A program made the translations under genes and the position numbers. This document shows, piece after piece, positions 52,583-61,296 of a stretch of 64,000 nucleotides of DNA. The notes below the pieces were generated by a model that saw nothing but the letters and a program-made list of their open reading frames with translations, was not told where the DNA came from and did not search any database. Numbering within the stretch: the first letter of the stretch is position 1; each line of letters opens with the position of its first letter. This DNA comes from Streptomyces cylindrosporus (GTDB lineage Bacteria; Actinomycetota; Actinomycetes; Streptomycetales; Streptomycetaceae): positions 558,001 to 622,000 of the forward strand of contig NZ_JALDAY010000001.1 in the NCBI RefSeq assembly GCF_022698165.1, in the 5' to 3' direction.

Positions 52583-52722
52583 GCGACCAGGTTAGCGGCG
52601 CCCCGCGGCCGTACGTGTGATCCAAGTCTCAAGCCCGCCATGTTCCTTACTGATCGGTATGTGATCGTTCCTGTCGGATTCGGATGTGGAGGACCTGCGA
52701 AGATCGTTGATATTTTTCGAGC

Positions 52723-54765
52723 GTGACCGGGACAGCACAGCGTAGTGGCCGGCCGGCTGACCACCGCCGCCCACGCCGCCGACGGGCGGCACCCAAGCGG
52801 TCCCCCTGGAAGTCGTTACGGCAGCGTCTCGCCCCGGCGTTGCGCCGCTTACGTCCCGCCTACCCCCGCCCCGACCGCGCCGGCTGGCGCCGCTGGCTGC
52901 CCTCCCCGCGCCAGTGGCTCGGCGGCCTCCTGGGCGCCGTCGGCCTGCTGGCCCTCTTCCTCGTCGGCGCCTACGCCGCCACCGACATACCGACGAACCT
53001 CAACAGCTACGCCACCCAGCAGGACAACGTCTACTTCTGGTCCGACGGCACCCCCATGGCCCGTACCGGCTGGGTGCGGCGGCAGGCGATGCCGCTGAAG
53101 GACATACCCGAGGACGTCCGCTGGGCCGTGCTCGCCGCCGAGAACGAGAGCTTCTACTCCGATCCCGGCATCTCGGTGAAGGGACTGACACGTGCACTGT
53201 GGCGCACGGTCGGCGAAGGGGACACCGAGGGCGGCTCGACCATCACCCAGCAGTACGTCAAGAACGTCTACCTGACCCAGAACCAGACCGTCAGCCGCAA
53301 GTTCACCGAGGCGATGATCGCCCTCAAGCTCGACAACCGGATGAGCAAGGACCAGATCCTCGAGGGCTATCTGAACACCAGCTGGTTCGGCAGGGGCACT
53401 TACGGCATCCAGCGCGCCGCCCAGGCCTACTACGGCAAGGACGTCACCCACCTGAACGCCAGTCAGGCCGCCTTCCTGGCCTCGCTGTTGAAGGGCGCGG
53501 GACTCTACGACCCCACCCTCTCCAAGGCCAACCACAAGCGTGCCGTGGAGCGTTGGTCCTGGACGCTCGACCGGATGGTGAAGATAGGGAAGCTGTCGGC
53601 GGCCGAGCGGGCGACGTACAAGAAGTTCCCCGAACCGCTCAAGTCGGCCCGCACCTACGACACCGGCAAGCAGAGCGACTACCTGGTCGAACTCGCCCAG
53701 CAGTACGCCAAGAAGGCCGCGCACATCTCCGACAAGCAGTTCGACCTCGGGGGCTACCAGATCTACACGACCTTCGACCGCGAACGGGAGACCGCGCTGA
53801 CGGACGCCGTCGCCAAGGCCCGCAAGCAGGCGAAGAAGGACGCCCCGAAGCTCGCCGCCACCGCCCACTACGGCGCCGCCTCCGTCGCCACCGACGGACG
53901 GATCCTCGCCGTCTACGGCGGCCCCGACCACCGTACGCAGGGCTACAACGAGTCCAACGCCAGTACCGTGCGGGCCGGTTCGGCCTTCCTGCCCTTCGTC
54001 TACGCGGCCGGACTCGAACACGGCGTCCGCAAGACCCGCTCCGGACCCACCACCGAAGTCACCCCGCAGACCCTCTACGACGGCGACGACGGGGTGCCCG
54101 TGACCACGCCCGAGGGACCGTACTGGGACCGCAGCGGCAAGGTGGTCACCGCGCACAACGACGGCAACAAGTCGTACGGGCGGATCGCCCTCGGCAAGGC
54201 CCTCGCGCAGTCCGTGAACACGCCGTTCATGCAACTCGGCATGGACACCGGCCTCGACAAGGTGAGCGCGACCGCCGAGGCGGCCGGGCTGCTCGAATCC
54301 AGCATCGGACCACAGGTGCCCGCGCTCTCCCTCGGCAACTCCACACCCAGCGCCATCCGGATGGCCAGCGGCTACGCCACCTTCGCCGCCGAGGGGAAAC
54401 ACACCGAGCCGTACTCGGTGCGCCGCATCACCCGCAACGGCGCCACGGTCCCGCTCGCCACCCCCACCGCCCGGCGGGCGATCACCGCCCGGGTCGCCGA
54501 GCAGGTCTCCGCGGCCCTGACCGACGCCCTCAACAGCGCCCACCCCACCGTCGCCACCCCCACCGCGGCCGGGAAGTCCGGCACCACCGCCGACGACACC
54601 GCCGCGTGGTACGCCGGCAGCGTCGACTCCGTGTCGACCGCGGTTGTCGTCTACCGCATGGACCTCGCCAAATCCCTGGAGCCGCTGCCGCTCAAGGGAC
54701 TCGCAGGAACGTCCGACGACAGCGTCCCGTACGCCGTCTGGTCGGGCGCGACGGGACTCGGCTGA
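52723..54765 (+). CDS. Class A PBP-like transglycosylase with altered transpeptidase SxxK
   Basis: A 680-residue membrane protein: Arg-rich cytoplasmic start, one span (WLGGLLGAVGLLALFLVGAYAATDI), a GT51 glycosyltransferase and a penicillin-binding domain. GT51 motifs: AAENESFYSDPG (Glu140 kept; usual EDxxFxxHxG has Asn and Asp changes), GGSTITQQYVKN, RKFTEAMIALKLD, ILEGYLNTSWFGRG. Transpeptidase: Ser420 lies in AGSAFLPFVYAAG, where the usual GSTFKPF Lys is Leu423; SVN (497-499) and KSG (618-620) are present. So cross-linking may be lost while glycan polymerisation remains possible. GTG 52723 follows TATTTT by 6 nt, without a ribosome site. Confidence 0.88.
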   Translation: MTGTAQRSGRPADHRRPRRRRAAPKRSPWKSLRQRLAPALRRLRPAYPRPDRAGWRRWLPSPRQWLGGLLGAVGLLALFLVGAYAATDIPTNLNSYATQQDNVYFWSDGTPMARTGWVRRQAMPLKDIPEDVRWAVLAAENESFYSDPGISVKGLTRALWRTVGEGDTEGGSTITQQYVKNVYLTQNQTVSRKFTEAMIALKLDNRMSKDQILEGYLNTSWFGRGTYGIQRAAQAYYGKDVTHLNASQAAFLASLLKGAGLYDPTLSKANHKRAVERWSWTLDRMVKIGKLSAAERATYKKFPEPLKSARTYDTGKQSDYLVELAQQYAKKAAHISDKQFDLGGYQIYTTFDRERETALTDAVAKARKQAKKDAPKLAATAHYGAASVATDGRILAVYGGPDHRTQGYNESNASTVRAGSAFLPFVYAAGLEHGVRKTRSGPTTEVTPQTLYDGDDGVPVTTPEGPYWDRSGKVVTAHNDGNKSYGRIALGKALAQSVNTPFMQLGMDTGLDKVSATAEAAGLLESSIGPQVPALSLGNSTPSAIRMASGYATFAAEGKHTEPYSVRRITRNGATVPLATPTARRAITARVAEQVSAALTDALNSAHPTVATPTAAGKSGTTADDTAAWYAGSVDSVSTAVVVYRMDLAKSLEPLPLKGLAGTSDDSVPYAVWSGATGLG

Positions 54766-54844
54766 CCCCGGGACCTGATGGGCCCGACCGACCTCTGAGG
54801 CCCGCCCGCACCCCCCACCACCCCCCTCGCAGATTGAGCACCGC

Positions 54845-56161
54845 ATGCCCCACGAACACCGCATGCCTCGCCCTGGCCCTCGCCCGAAGCAGCCCACCGG
54901 CCGGCGCCGCAGAGCGCCGACCCGCCGCCCCGCCCGCCACGAGGTCCGCACCCTGACCGCCCTCCTCGTGGTCGCCTCGGTCGTCGCGGGCTTCCTCGTC
55001 CTGACCCGGCCGGACAACACCGCACCCGCCGCCTCCGCCTCCGGCAACCCCAGCGCCTCACCGAAGCCCACGGCCTCCGCCTCCTGGGACGGCAAGACGC
55101 ACATCCTCGGCGACGGCTCCACCTCCTACACCGGCCCCCAGACAGGGGAGTTGAAGCCCGAGCCGCTCAAACCCGGTGAGAAGCCACCCCAGTTCGTCGT
55201 CTTCTCCTGGGACGGTGCACTGGAGGGCAGCGACCATCTCTTCTCCCACTACCGGGAGTTGGCGAAGAAGTACGACGCCCACATGACCTTCTTCCTCACC
55301 GGCATCTACCTCCTGCCCAAGAGCAAGAAGACCCTCTACGACCCGCCGCAGCACAAGCCCGGCGCCGCAGCGATCGACTACCCCACCGACGAACACATCC
55401 GCACCACCCTGGAGCAGCTCCGCCTGGCCTACGAAGACGGCAACGAGATCGGCACCCACTTCAACGGCCACTTCTGCGACACCAAGACCAGCGGCAAGTA
55501 CTGGAGCGTCGACGACTGGAAGCAGGAGATCAACGAGTTCTACTCACTCGTCGAGAACTGGAAGACCAACACCGGCTTCACCGACGTCCCCGCCCTGCCC
55601 TTCGACTTCAAGAAGGAGATCACCGGCGGCCGCGCCCCCTGCCTGGAGGGCCAGAAGAACCTCCTCAAGGCCATGAAGAGCTACGGCTGGCGCTACGACG
55701 CCTCCTCCACCGGCGACTTCCAGATCTGGCCGACGAAGAAGGACGGCGCCTGGAACTTCCCCCTGCAACTGCTCCCCTACGAGGGCGGCAAGTACCAGGG
55801 CCTGTCGATGGACTTCAACTTCCTCTACAACCAGTCCGACGGCGAGACCGACGGCAACCCCGCCGACTACCCCCAGTGGGAACAGCAGACCGTCGACTCC
55901 TACATGGCCGGCTTCAACCGCGTGTACTACGGCAGCCGGGCCCCGCTGTTCATCGGCAACCACTTCGAGGACTGGAACGGCGGCATCTACATGAAGGCCG
56001 TCGACCGGATCGTCAAGAACGTCTGCACGAAGAAGGGCGTCAAGTGCGTGTCCTTCAAGGAACTGGCCGACTGGCTGGACGTGCAGAAGCCCGAGACCCT
56101 CGCGCAACTGCGCAGCCTCGACCCCGCGCAGTCGCCCGACTGGTCGACGGTCGTGCAATGA
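54845..56161 (+). CDS. NodB-like polysaccharide deacetylase-related exported protein
   Basis: A 438-residue protein: basic N-terminus, one membrane anchor (LTALLVVASVVAGFLVLTRP), a Ser/Pro/Ala linker, then a NodB-like fold. FVVFSWDGALEGSDHLFSHY occupies the motif 1 position; the usual TFDDG reads SWDGA, so the metal-binding Asp remains and the catalytic-base Asp is Trp. Motif 2 is intact as THFNGHFC (H-x3-H). Motif 3 is not clear. It follows the PBP-like gene by 79 bp on the same strand. It may bind wall glycan or act by an altered mechanism. Confidence 0.78.
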   Translation: MPHEHRMPRPGPRPKQPTGRRRRAPTRRPARHEVRTLTALLVVASVVAGFLVLTRPDNTAPAASASGNPSASPKPTASASWDGKTHILGDGSTSYTGPQTGELKPEPLKPGEKPPQFVVFSWDGALEGSDHLFSHYRELAKKYDAHMTFFLTGIYLLPKSKKTLYDPPQHKPGAAAIDYPTDEHIRTTLEQLRLAYEDGNEIGTHFNGHFCDTKTSGKYWSVDDWKQEINEFYSLVENWKTNTGFTDVPALPFDFKKEITGGRAPCLEGQKNLLKAMKSYGWRYDASSTGDFQIWPTKKDGAWNFPLQLLPYEGGKYQGLSMDFNFLYNQSDGETDGNPADYPQWEQQTVDSYMAGFNRVYYGSRAPLFIGNHFEDWNGGIYMKAVDRIVKNVCTKKGVKCVSFKELADWLDVQKPETLAQLRSLDPAQSPDWSTVVQ

Positions 56162-56190
56162 ACCACCCCCCACTCCAAGGAGAGACCTCC

Positions 56191-57354
56191 GTGAGATCCA
56201 GCAAGTCCCCCGCGCTCAGAGGCCGTTGTACGGTCGTCGCCGCGATGTCCCTCTCCGCAGCGCTGCTTCCGCTGACCGCGGCCCACGCGGCGGCCCAGGC
56301 ACCGGCCCCCGTCCTCACCGCGGCCACCACCGACGCCTTTGGCCGCATCGCCGACTCCGTGCTCAGCGACCGCACGGCCGCGTTGGTCGAGGGAGCCGCG
56401 CCGAGCCTGAAGACCGCCTCCGCCGTCAAGGCCACCGGCGGTGTGCGGCTGGCCGCCGACCTGGCCAAGTCCGAGACGGGCGCGGTGACTTCGCTCCACG
56501 GCACCCGCTCACGGCTTGCCGCGCTCGGCGAGGCCTACACCGACGGCGACACGAAGGTGACCGTCGACAGCACGCGCCTGCGGGGACGTACCGCCACGGT
56601 CCTGGTCACCGAGGCGACCACACTCACGTACGCGAAGATACGCGGCGACGAACCCGCCACCACCGGGTTCACCGCGCACCACGAACTGGTCTTCACCGCG
56701 GCGGCGGACGGTACCTGGCAGCTGACCCGGGAGCGGCTCACGGACCGTGGGCCGAGGCCGGTGAACGAGCCGGTCGCCACGGCCGCGGCGGCGCCGGTGC
56801 GGCCGAGCGCCGTCATCGACGCGCCGAAGTCCGCGACCACCTATCCCGCGCCGGCCAATCCGAAGAACCTCGGGTCGGGAACGACGTACAACTACGCGGC
56901 GATGGCCACGTACGCGGAGAAGTACTGGAAGAACTACAACACCGCGTACCGGCGTTACAACAGCGCCGGCGGTGACTGCACCAACTACCTCAGCCAGTCC
57001 CTGTACGCGGGTGGCTGGAAGCAGGTCACCAACTCCCGTGAGGACTACGACACCTGGTACTCCGTCACGTCCGGCGAGTCCGACACCTGGATCGGCGTCA
57101 ACGAGTGGTCCTGGTTCACGCAGACCACCAAGCGGACGACCGCGCTGGCCAACGCGTACCAGATGGACATCGGTGACGTGCTGCAGATGGACTTCGACAA
57201 GGACGGCTCGAAGGACCACTCGATGATGACGACCTACCGGAGTTCGAGCGGGGTGCCGTATCTGACGTACCACGACGCGGACACGTACCGGCGGTCGCTG
57301 TCGAGCCTGATCGCTTCGTATCCGAACTCGGCGTACTACGCCTACCGGAGCTAG
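56191..57354 (+). CDS. Secreted Amidase_6 (putative amidase) protein
   Basis: A 387-residue exported protein. A Sec signal (SKSPALRGRCTVVAAMSLSAALLPLTAAHAAAQA) leads to a ~200-residue N-terminal region of unknown fold and a C-terminal Amidase_6 (PF12671) domain: YNYAAMATYAEKYWKNYNTAYRRYNSAGGDCTNYLSQSLYAGGW with the likely Cys nucleophile, and SKDHSMMTTY with the His. The GTG at 56191 is chosen because AAGGAGAG lies 6 nt upstream; an ATG at 56158 overlapping the previous stop has no ribosome site. It is probably a wall-peptide or amide hydrolase and the third gene of an envelope cluster. Confidence 0.85.
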   Translation: MRSSKSPALRGRCTVVAAMSLSAALLPLTAAHAAAQAPAPVLTAATTDAFGRIADSVLSDRTAALVEGAAPSLKTASAVKATGGVRLAADLAKSETGAVTSLHGTRSRLAALGEAYTDGDTKVTVDSTRLRGRTATVLVTEATTLTYAKIRGDEPATTGFTAHHELVFTAAADGTWQLTRERLTDRGPRPVNEPVATAAAAPVRPSAVIDAPKSATTYPAPANPKNLGSGTTYNYAAMATYAEKYWKNYNTAYRRYNSAGGDCTNYLSQSLYAGGWKQVTNSREDYDTWYSVTSGESDTWIGVNEWSWFTQTTKRTTALANAYQMDIGDVLQMDFDKDGSKDHSMMTTYRSSSGVPYLTYHDADTYRRSLSSLIASYPNSAYYAYRS

Positions 57355-57367
57355 GGACCCACCGGAG

Positions 57368-58807
57368 CTAGGGCGTTGCCGATCCGCGCGATTCGCGGAT
57401 CTGCGCGACCACCCCGGCCACTGTCTGCCGTACCGCTTCCGTCTCCGTGAGGAAGTGCCAGTAGTCGGGGTGGCGGCCCTCCAGGGACGCGATCGCCCGG
57501 TCGAGCCGCGCCACGGAGTCGTCCAAGGGACGCGCGTGGCGCGGGTCGGGTGTCGAACGGCCCGTCATCGCCAGGCGCTGGGCGTCCCGGATCGCGAACC
57601 TCGTGCGGTCGATCTCCTGTTGGGGGTCCTTCTGCACGGCGTTCAGGCGCTGCAGGCGGTCGCGGGCCGCCGACACCGACTCGTCGGTGGTGTTGAGCAG
57701 GGCCCGCACCGTCGACAACAGGGAGGTCGCGTCCGGCCAGCGCTGGGCGTCCCGCGCCGACTGGGCCTCCTTCAGCTTCAGTTCGGCCTGGCGGACGTTC
57801 TCCACGGCCTGGTCGGGCACGTGCTGGAGGTCCTGCCAGCAGGCCGCGGAGAAACGGCGGCGCAGCTCGCTCAGGATCGGCTCGACCTGGCCGGCCCGCG
57901 TGGTCAGCGCCTCCGCACGGGTACGCAGCGACACCAGGCGGTGGTCGATCTCGGCGGCCCTCTCCGGCAGCCGCCCGGCCTCCACCCGGATCGCCTCGGC
58001 CTCCCGCGCCACCCGCTCGGCCCGCTCCAGGGTCTGCGGCACACCGTGCTTCCCGGCACCCTGGTTGAGCTTGGTCAGCTCGGGCCCGAGAGCGGCGAGA
58101 CGGGCGGCGAGGTCGTCCGCCCTGAGCTTCGTCTCCCGTACGGCATCCAGCGCGTTCGACGCGGCGAGCAGCCCCTGCCGGGCCCGCTCCACCGCGGGGG
58201 CGAGCCGGGCCAGCTGGGTCTCGGCCTTGCCGAGCAGCGGGCCGAGGCTGTCGCCGAAGCGGTCCAGCTCCCGCTTCACGTTCGTGAGCTCGTCCTTGGC
58301 CCGGGTGAGCTCGGTACGCGCGCGTGCGGCGACCGACGCCTCCAGGTCGTCGCGGTCGAGGTCATGGGAGTCGACGGCCTCGATGTAGTGACCGCTGGCC
58401 TCGTCGATACGGCGGCCGAGCGCCTCGAAGTCGGAGACGGCCCGGCGCGCGGCGGGCGAGTCGTCGACGGCCGTGATCGTCTCTATCGAGATCCGCAGGT
58501 CACGCTGGGCGGTGTCCAGCTCGTAGAACGCGGCCGCGGCGGCGTCCTTCGCGGCCTGCGCCTCGGCCCGCTGCCCCTCGGCACGCCCGCCGAACCAGCG
58601 CCGGGTGCCACCGCCGGCGAACGCGGCGGGCAGCGCGAACGCGGCGACGAGGGGGAGGGCGGCAAGGAGGGTGACGGTGTCCTTGAAGGCCTGGCGGTGT
58701 GCAGCGCGCGCTTTACGGTCTGCGCGCGCCCGGCGCTCCGCGCGCGGCACCAACGGCGAGTACGGCTGCGAAGGTGTCGCCGTCACATCCCTCTCCCGTG
58801 CTGTCAT
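57368..58807 (-). CDS. Coiled-coil membrane-anchored protein, unknown function
   Basis: A 479-residue protein. After a basic N-terminus (RAERRARADRKARAAHRQ) one membrane span (VTLLAALPLVAAFALPAAFAGGG, residues ~45-67) is followed by ~400 residues of helical, Ala/Arg/Glu/Leu-rich coiled coil (ELTRAKDELTNVKRELDRFG; QAELKLKEAQSARDAQRWPDATSLLSTVRALLN). The layout recalls the septation regulator EzrA or TPM-type helical proteins, but I see no diagnostic motif. ATG 58807 has AGGACGG before it; GTG 58786 with GAGAGG is an alternative. It is convergent with the amidase gene. Confidence 0.72.
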   Translation of the reverse strand: MTARERDVTATPSQPYSPLVPRAERRARADRKARAAHRQAFKDTVTLLAALPLVAAFALPAAFAGGGTRRWFGGRAEGQRAEAQAAKDAAAAAFYELDTAQRDLRISIETITAVDDSPAARRAVSDFEALGRRIDEASGHYIEAVDSHDLDRDDLEASVAARARTELTRAKDELTNVKRELDRFGDSLGPLLGKAETQLARLAPAVERARQGLLAASNALDAVRETKLRADDLAARLAALGPELTKLNQGAGKHGVPQTLERAERVAREAEAIRVEAGRLPERAAEIDHRLVSLRTRAEALTTRAGQVEPILSELRRRFSAACWQDLQHVPDQAVENVRQAELKLKEAQSARDAQRWPDATSLLSTVRALLNTTDESVSAARDRLQRLNAVQKDPQQEIDRTRFAIRDAQRLAMTGRSTPDPRHARPLDDSVARLDRAIASLEGRHPDYWHFLTETEAVRQTVAGVVAQIRESRGSATP

Positions 58808-58866
58808 CCGTCCTGGCCGGTGGTTGTTTCATTCTCCCACCCGGAGAGGACGAACACACGGGCCGG

Positions 58867-59649
58867 TCAGTTCGCGGTGCCGACTGTGACTTTTCCGTCG
58901 CTCGTACGGGCCGTCACCACGTGTGAACTGGAGTCGGAACGGGGAACGGACACGTCCACCGACCCGTCACCCGTCTCCGTCGTCACCCGGTACGTGGCCC
59001 TGGGCAGCGCGATGGTGACGGAACCGTCGTGACTGCGGGAGTCGACCAGGTCGGGTACGGCACCGAGTTCGAGGTGCACGGACCCGTCGCCGGTCTCGGC
59101 GCGCACCTGCCGCGAATCGACGTCGGCGTGCACGGAGCCGTCGCCGGTGTGCAGCGTCAGCGGCCCGCTGGAGTCCGTGACATGCACGGACCCGTCGCCC
59201 GTACGAATACTGAGCGCGTCCTCGAACCCTCGCGCGCGTACGCTCCCGTCGCCGTCCTCCACCTCGACCCGGACTCCCCGGGGCACCTCGATGCGGTGCT
59301 TGGCGGAGCAGTCGGCGACGACGCCGGAGCACTTCATCCGCAGGGTGAGCCGGTCGTCCTTCATGGACCAGGTCACCTCGGGGTCCTTCCCGATGGCCAC
59401 GGACCCCTGGAACCACCGGGTGACCTCCACCTTGCCCGCCGGGTTCCCGTCCGCGGCGACGATCTCCAGCGCCGAGTCGTCGGAGTCCACGGTGAGCGTC
59501 CGCCCCTCCAGCGCGAACGTCCGGTGATCGGGATCCTTGTCGTCCCCCGCGGACGCCCCGCACGCGGTGACACCCCCGACGAGAACCACGGCCCCGCCGA
59601 CGGCGAGAGCGACACGAGCGGTGACGGTGCGACTGGGCAAGCGAACCAT
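58867..59649 (-). CDS. DUF4097 lipoprotein with regular 18-residue beta repeats
   Basis: A 260-residue lipoprotein; the lipobox VTAC gives Cys30 as the lipid site. The mature protein ends in a DUF4097 solenoid-like domain. GDGSV(H/R/D) recurs five times; three successive intervals are exactly 18 residues (GDGSVR..., GDGSVH..., GDGSVH...), then the spacing loosens to about 20. Such repeats form right-handed beta coils. Two Cys (MKCSGVVADC) may pair. DUF4097 proteins are often near sigma/anti-sigma or two-component genes as envelope parts; none is adjacent here. Confidence 0.85.
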   Translation of the reverse strand: MVRLPSRTVTARVALAVGGAVVLVGGVTACGASAGDDKDPDHRTFALEGRTLTVDSDDSALEIVAADGNPAGKVEVTRWFQGSVAIGKDPEVTWSMKDDRLTLRMKCSGVVADCSAKHRIEVPRGVRVEVEDGDGSVRARGFEDALSIRTGDGSVHVTDSSGPLTLHTGDGSVHADVDSRQVRAETGDGSVHLELGAVPDLVDSRSHDGSVTIALPRATYRVTTETGDGSVDVSVPRSDSSSHVVTARTSDGKVTVGTAN

Positions 59650-59820
59650 GACGATCTCCCCCTGAAACGGCCTGCGAAGGCTCCTCCGGCTGCTCTTCGA
59701 CCGTAGGCAACCGGGCCCCGCACGAGGATCCGGGCCGCTCCCGGATCCGGGGTGGGGATAACCCCCGGATACGGGTTTGCGGGGCACTGCCTCGGGCAAG
59801 GTAGGCTGTCGACTCGTCTC

Positions 59821-59892
<72 letters not shown>

Positions 59893-59909
59893 CCGTGTGC
59901 AGTACGAGC

Positions 59910-59941
59910 GAGCGGCCTCCGGAGGAATCCGGGGGCCGCTC
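59910..59941 (+). terminator. Terminator of the tRNA-Val gene
   Basis: GAGCGGCCTCCGGA (59910-59923) pairs with TCCGGGGGCCGCTC (59928-59941), 14 bp with one wobble, closed by GGAA. TTGCTTT follows, a short T-rich tract. Confidence 0.88.
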
Positions 59942-59966
59942 TTGCTTTGGCGGGCTGGGGTGGCGG

Positions 59967-60311
59967 TCACTCAGTGCGACCGTCTCCGTCCTCGTGGGCA
60001 TGCTTCAGGCTCATCCGGGCCTTCACCCGGTCCCCGGTCGTGACCTCCGACCAGAAGCGGTGGGTCGTGACGAAGACCGCGAGTTCGTGTTCGCGGCGGC
60101 GGAGTTTCTCCACCTCGGCCTGTTCGTCGGGTGTCCAGCCGGGGGAGGCGGGGCGTTCCACCTTGCGCCAGCCGCCCGTGTCGCTGAAGCCGTCCAGCGG
60201 CTCGACCGACCAGGGCAGCCGCTTGAGCAGGGCCGACAGCTCGGCCCGGACCTGATGCAGCTCCTCCTGTCCGGCCAGGAGGTCGCTCGGGAAGTCGTAG
60301 GTCGTCGCCAC
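59967..60311 (-). CDS. Small conserved-looking protein, unknown function
   Basis: A 114-residue soluble protein that I do not recognise: MATTYDFPSDLLAGQEELHQVRAELSALLKRLPWSVEPLDGFSD at the start, two predicted helices (EQAEVEKLRRREHELAVFVTTHRFWSEV), and a polar end. The codon usage is typical of real Streptomyces genes and the start is GTG at 60311. It lies on the minus strand between the tRNA-Val terminator and the divergent esterase gene. Confidence 0.7.
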   Translation of the reverse strand: MATTYDFPSDLLAGQEELHQVRAELSALLKRLPWSVEPLDGFSDTGGWRKVERPASPGWTPDEQAEVEKLRRREHELAVFVTTHRFWSEVTTGDRVKARMSLKHAHEDGDGRTE

Positions 60312-60387
60312 GCCGCAATGGTACGCCTGTTCGAATTTGGGATGCGAGTTTCTTCCCGGGGTTCATGCGAACGAGCGAGAAAACTCG

Positions 60388-60423
60388 TTGAGGGCGTTCG
60401 TAGGCCCTCCTAAGTTGGCGCGC
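60388..60423 (+). promoter_or_regulatory. Leaderless promoter of the esterase gene
   Basis: TTGAGG (60388-60393), a 17-bp spacer, TAAGTT (60411-60416), then exactly 7 nt and the GTG at 60424. Both hexamers and the spacing fit a housekeeping promoter, and no ribosome site is present. Confidence 0.85.
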
Positions 60424-61296
60424 GTGACGATCGAGGTGCCGTACCAGCCGCTGCCCATTCAGCAGGCGCATGTGCGCTACGCCCATGGCCCCGACTCCGC
60501 CGTCCAGCCCGGTGTCCCCGCCGGGGAGACGATCGAGTTCGACTGGGACGACAGCGCCGTCTACCCGGGAACCTCACGGAAGTTCTGGGTGCACGTACCC
60601 GCGCGGTACGAGGCCTCGGAGCCGGCGTCGCTGATGGTGTTCCAGGACGGGTGGTGGTACCTGGATCCCGAGGGAGACGTCCGCGGCGCGATCGTCCTGG
60701 ACAATCTCGTCCACCGCGGGGACATTCCGGTCACCATCGGTGTGTTCGTCGATCCCGGGGTCTTCCCGGGTGCCGAGCATCCCAAGAACCGCAACGCCGA
60801 GTACGACGCCTACGACGACCGGTACGCCGACTTCCTCCTGACGGAGATCATCCCCGAGGTCACGAAGCGCTACTCGATCTCCGAGGACCCCGACCGCTGG
60901 GGCATCTGCGGCGGCAGCAGCGGCGGCAACTGCGCCTTCACCGCGGCGTGGCTGCGCCCGGACAGGTTCCGCCGGGTGATCGGGTACCTGTCCAGCTTCA
61001 CGCAGATGCCGGGCGGCAACCCGTACCCCGAACTCATCCCCCGCGTCCCGCGCAAGCCGCTGCGCATCTTCCTGCAGGCAGGCCATCGCGACCTGCGCTG
61101 GAACGAGCCCGAGGCGAACTGGCTCGCCAACAACCTGCGCGTCGCCGCCGCGCTCGCGGAAGCCGGCTACGACTTCCGCCTCGTCCTGGGCGACGGCGGC
61201 CACAGCCCCAACCACGGCGGGGTCCTGCTCCCCGACGCCCTCCGCTGGCTGTGGCGCCCGGACGACCACCCGAACCGGCCGGTGGCAGTGGAGTGA
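60424..61296 (+). CDS. Enterochelin-esterase-like alpha/beta hydrolase
   Basis: A 290-residue cytoplasmic esterase of the Fes/D (PF00756) group. The nucleophile elbow is WGICGGSSGGNCAF; the acid is probably the Asp in LQAGHRDLRWNE, and the His in LGDGGHSPNHGG. KFWVHVPARYEASEPASLMVFQDGWWYL matches the family start. GTG 60424 is supported by a leaderless promoter. Its stop overlaps the MFS gene (GTGA 61293-61296). Pairing with an exporter could mean handling of a siderophore or ester-linked metabolite, but no siderophore genes are seen. Confidence 0.87.
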   Translation: MTIEVPYQPLPIQQAHVRYAHGPDSAVQPGVPAGETIEFDWDDSAVYPGTSRKFWVHVPARYEASEPASLMVFQDGWWYLDPEGDVRGAIVLDNLVHRGDIPVTIGVFVDPGVFPGAEHPKNRNAEYDAYDDRYADFLLTEIIPEVTKRYSISEDPDRWGICGGSSGGNCAFTAAWLRPDRFRRVIGYLSSFTQMPGGNPYPELIPRVPRKPLRIFLQAGHRDLRWNEPEANWLANNLRVAAALAEAGYDFRLVLGDGGHSPNHGGVLLPDALRWLWRPDDHPNRPVAVE

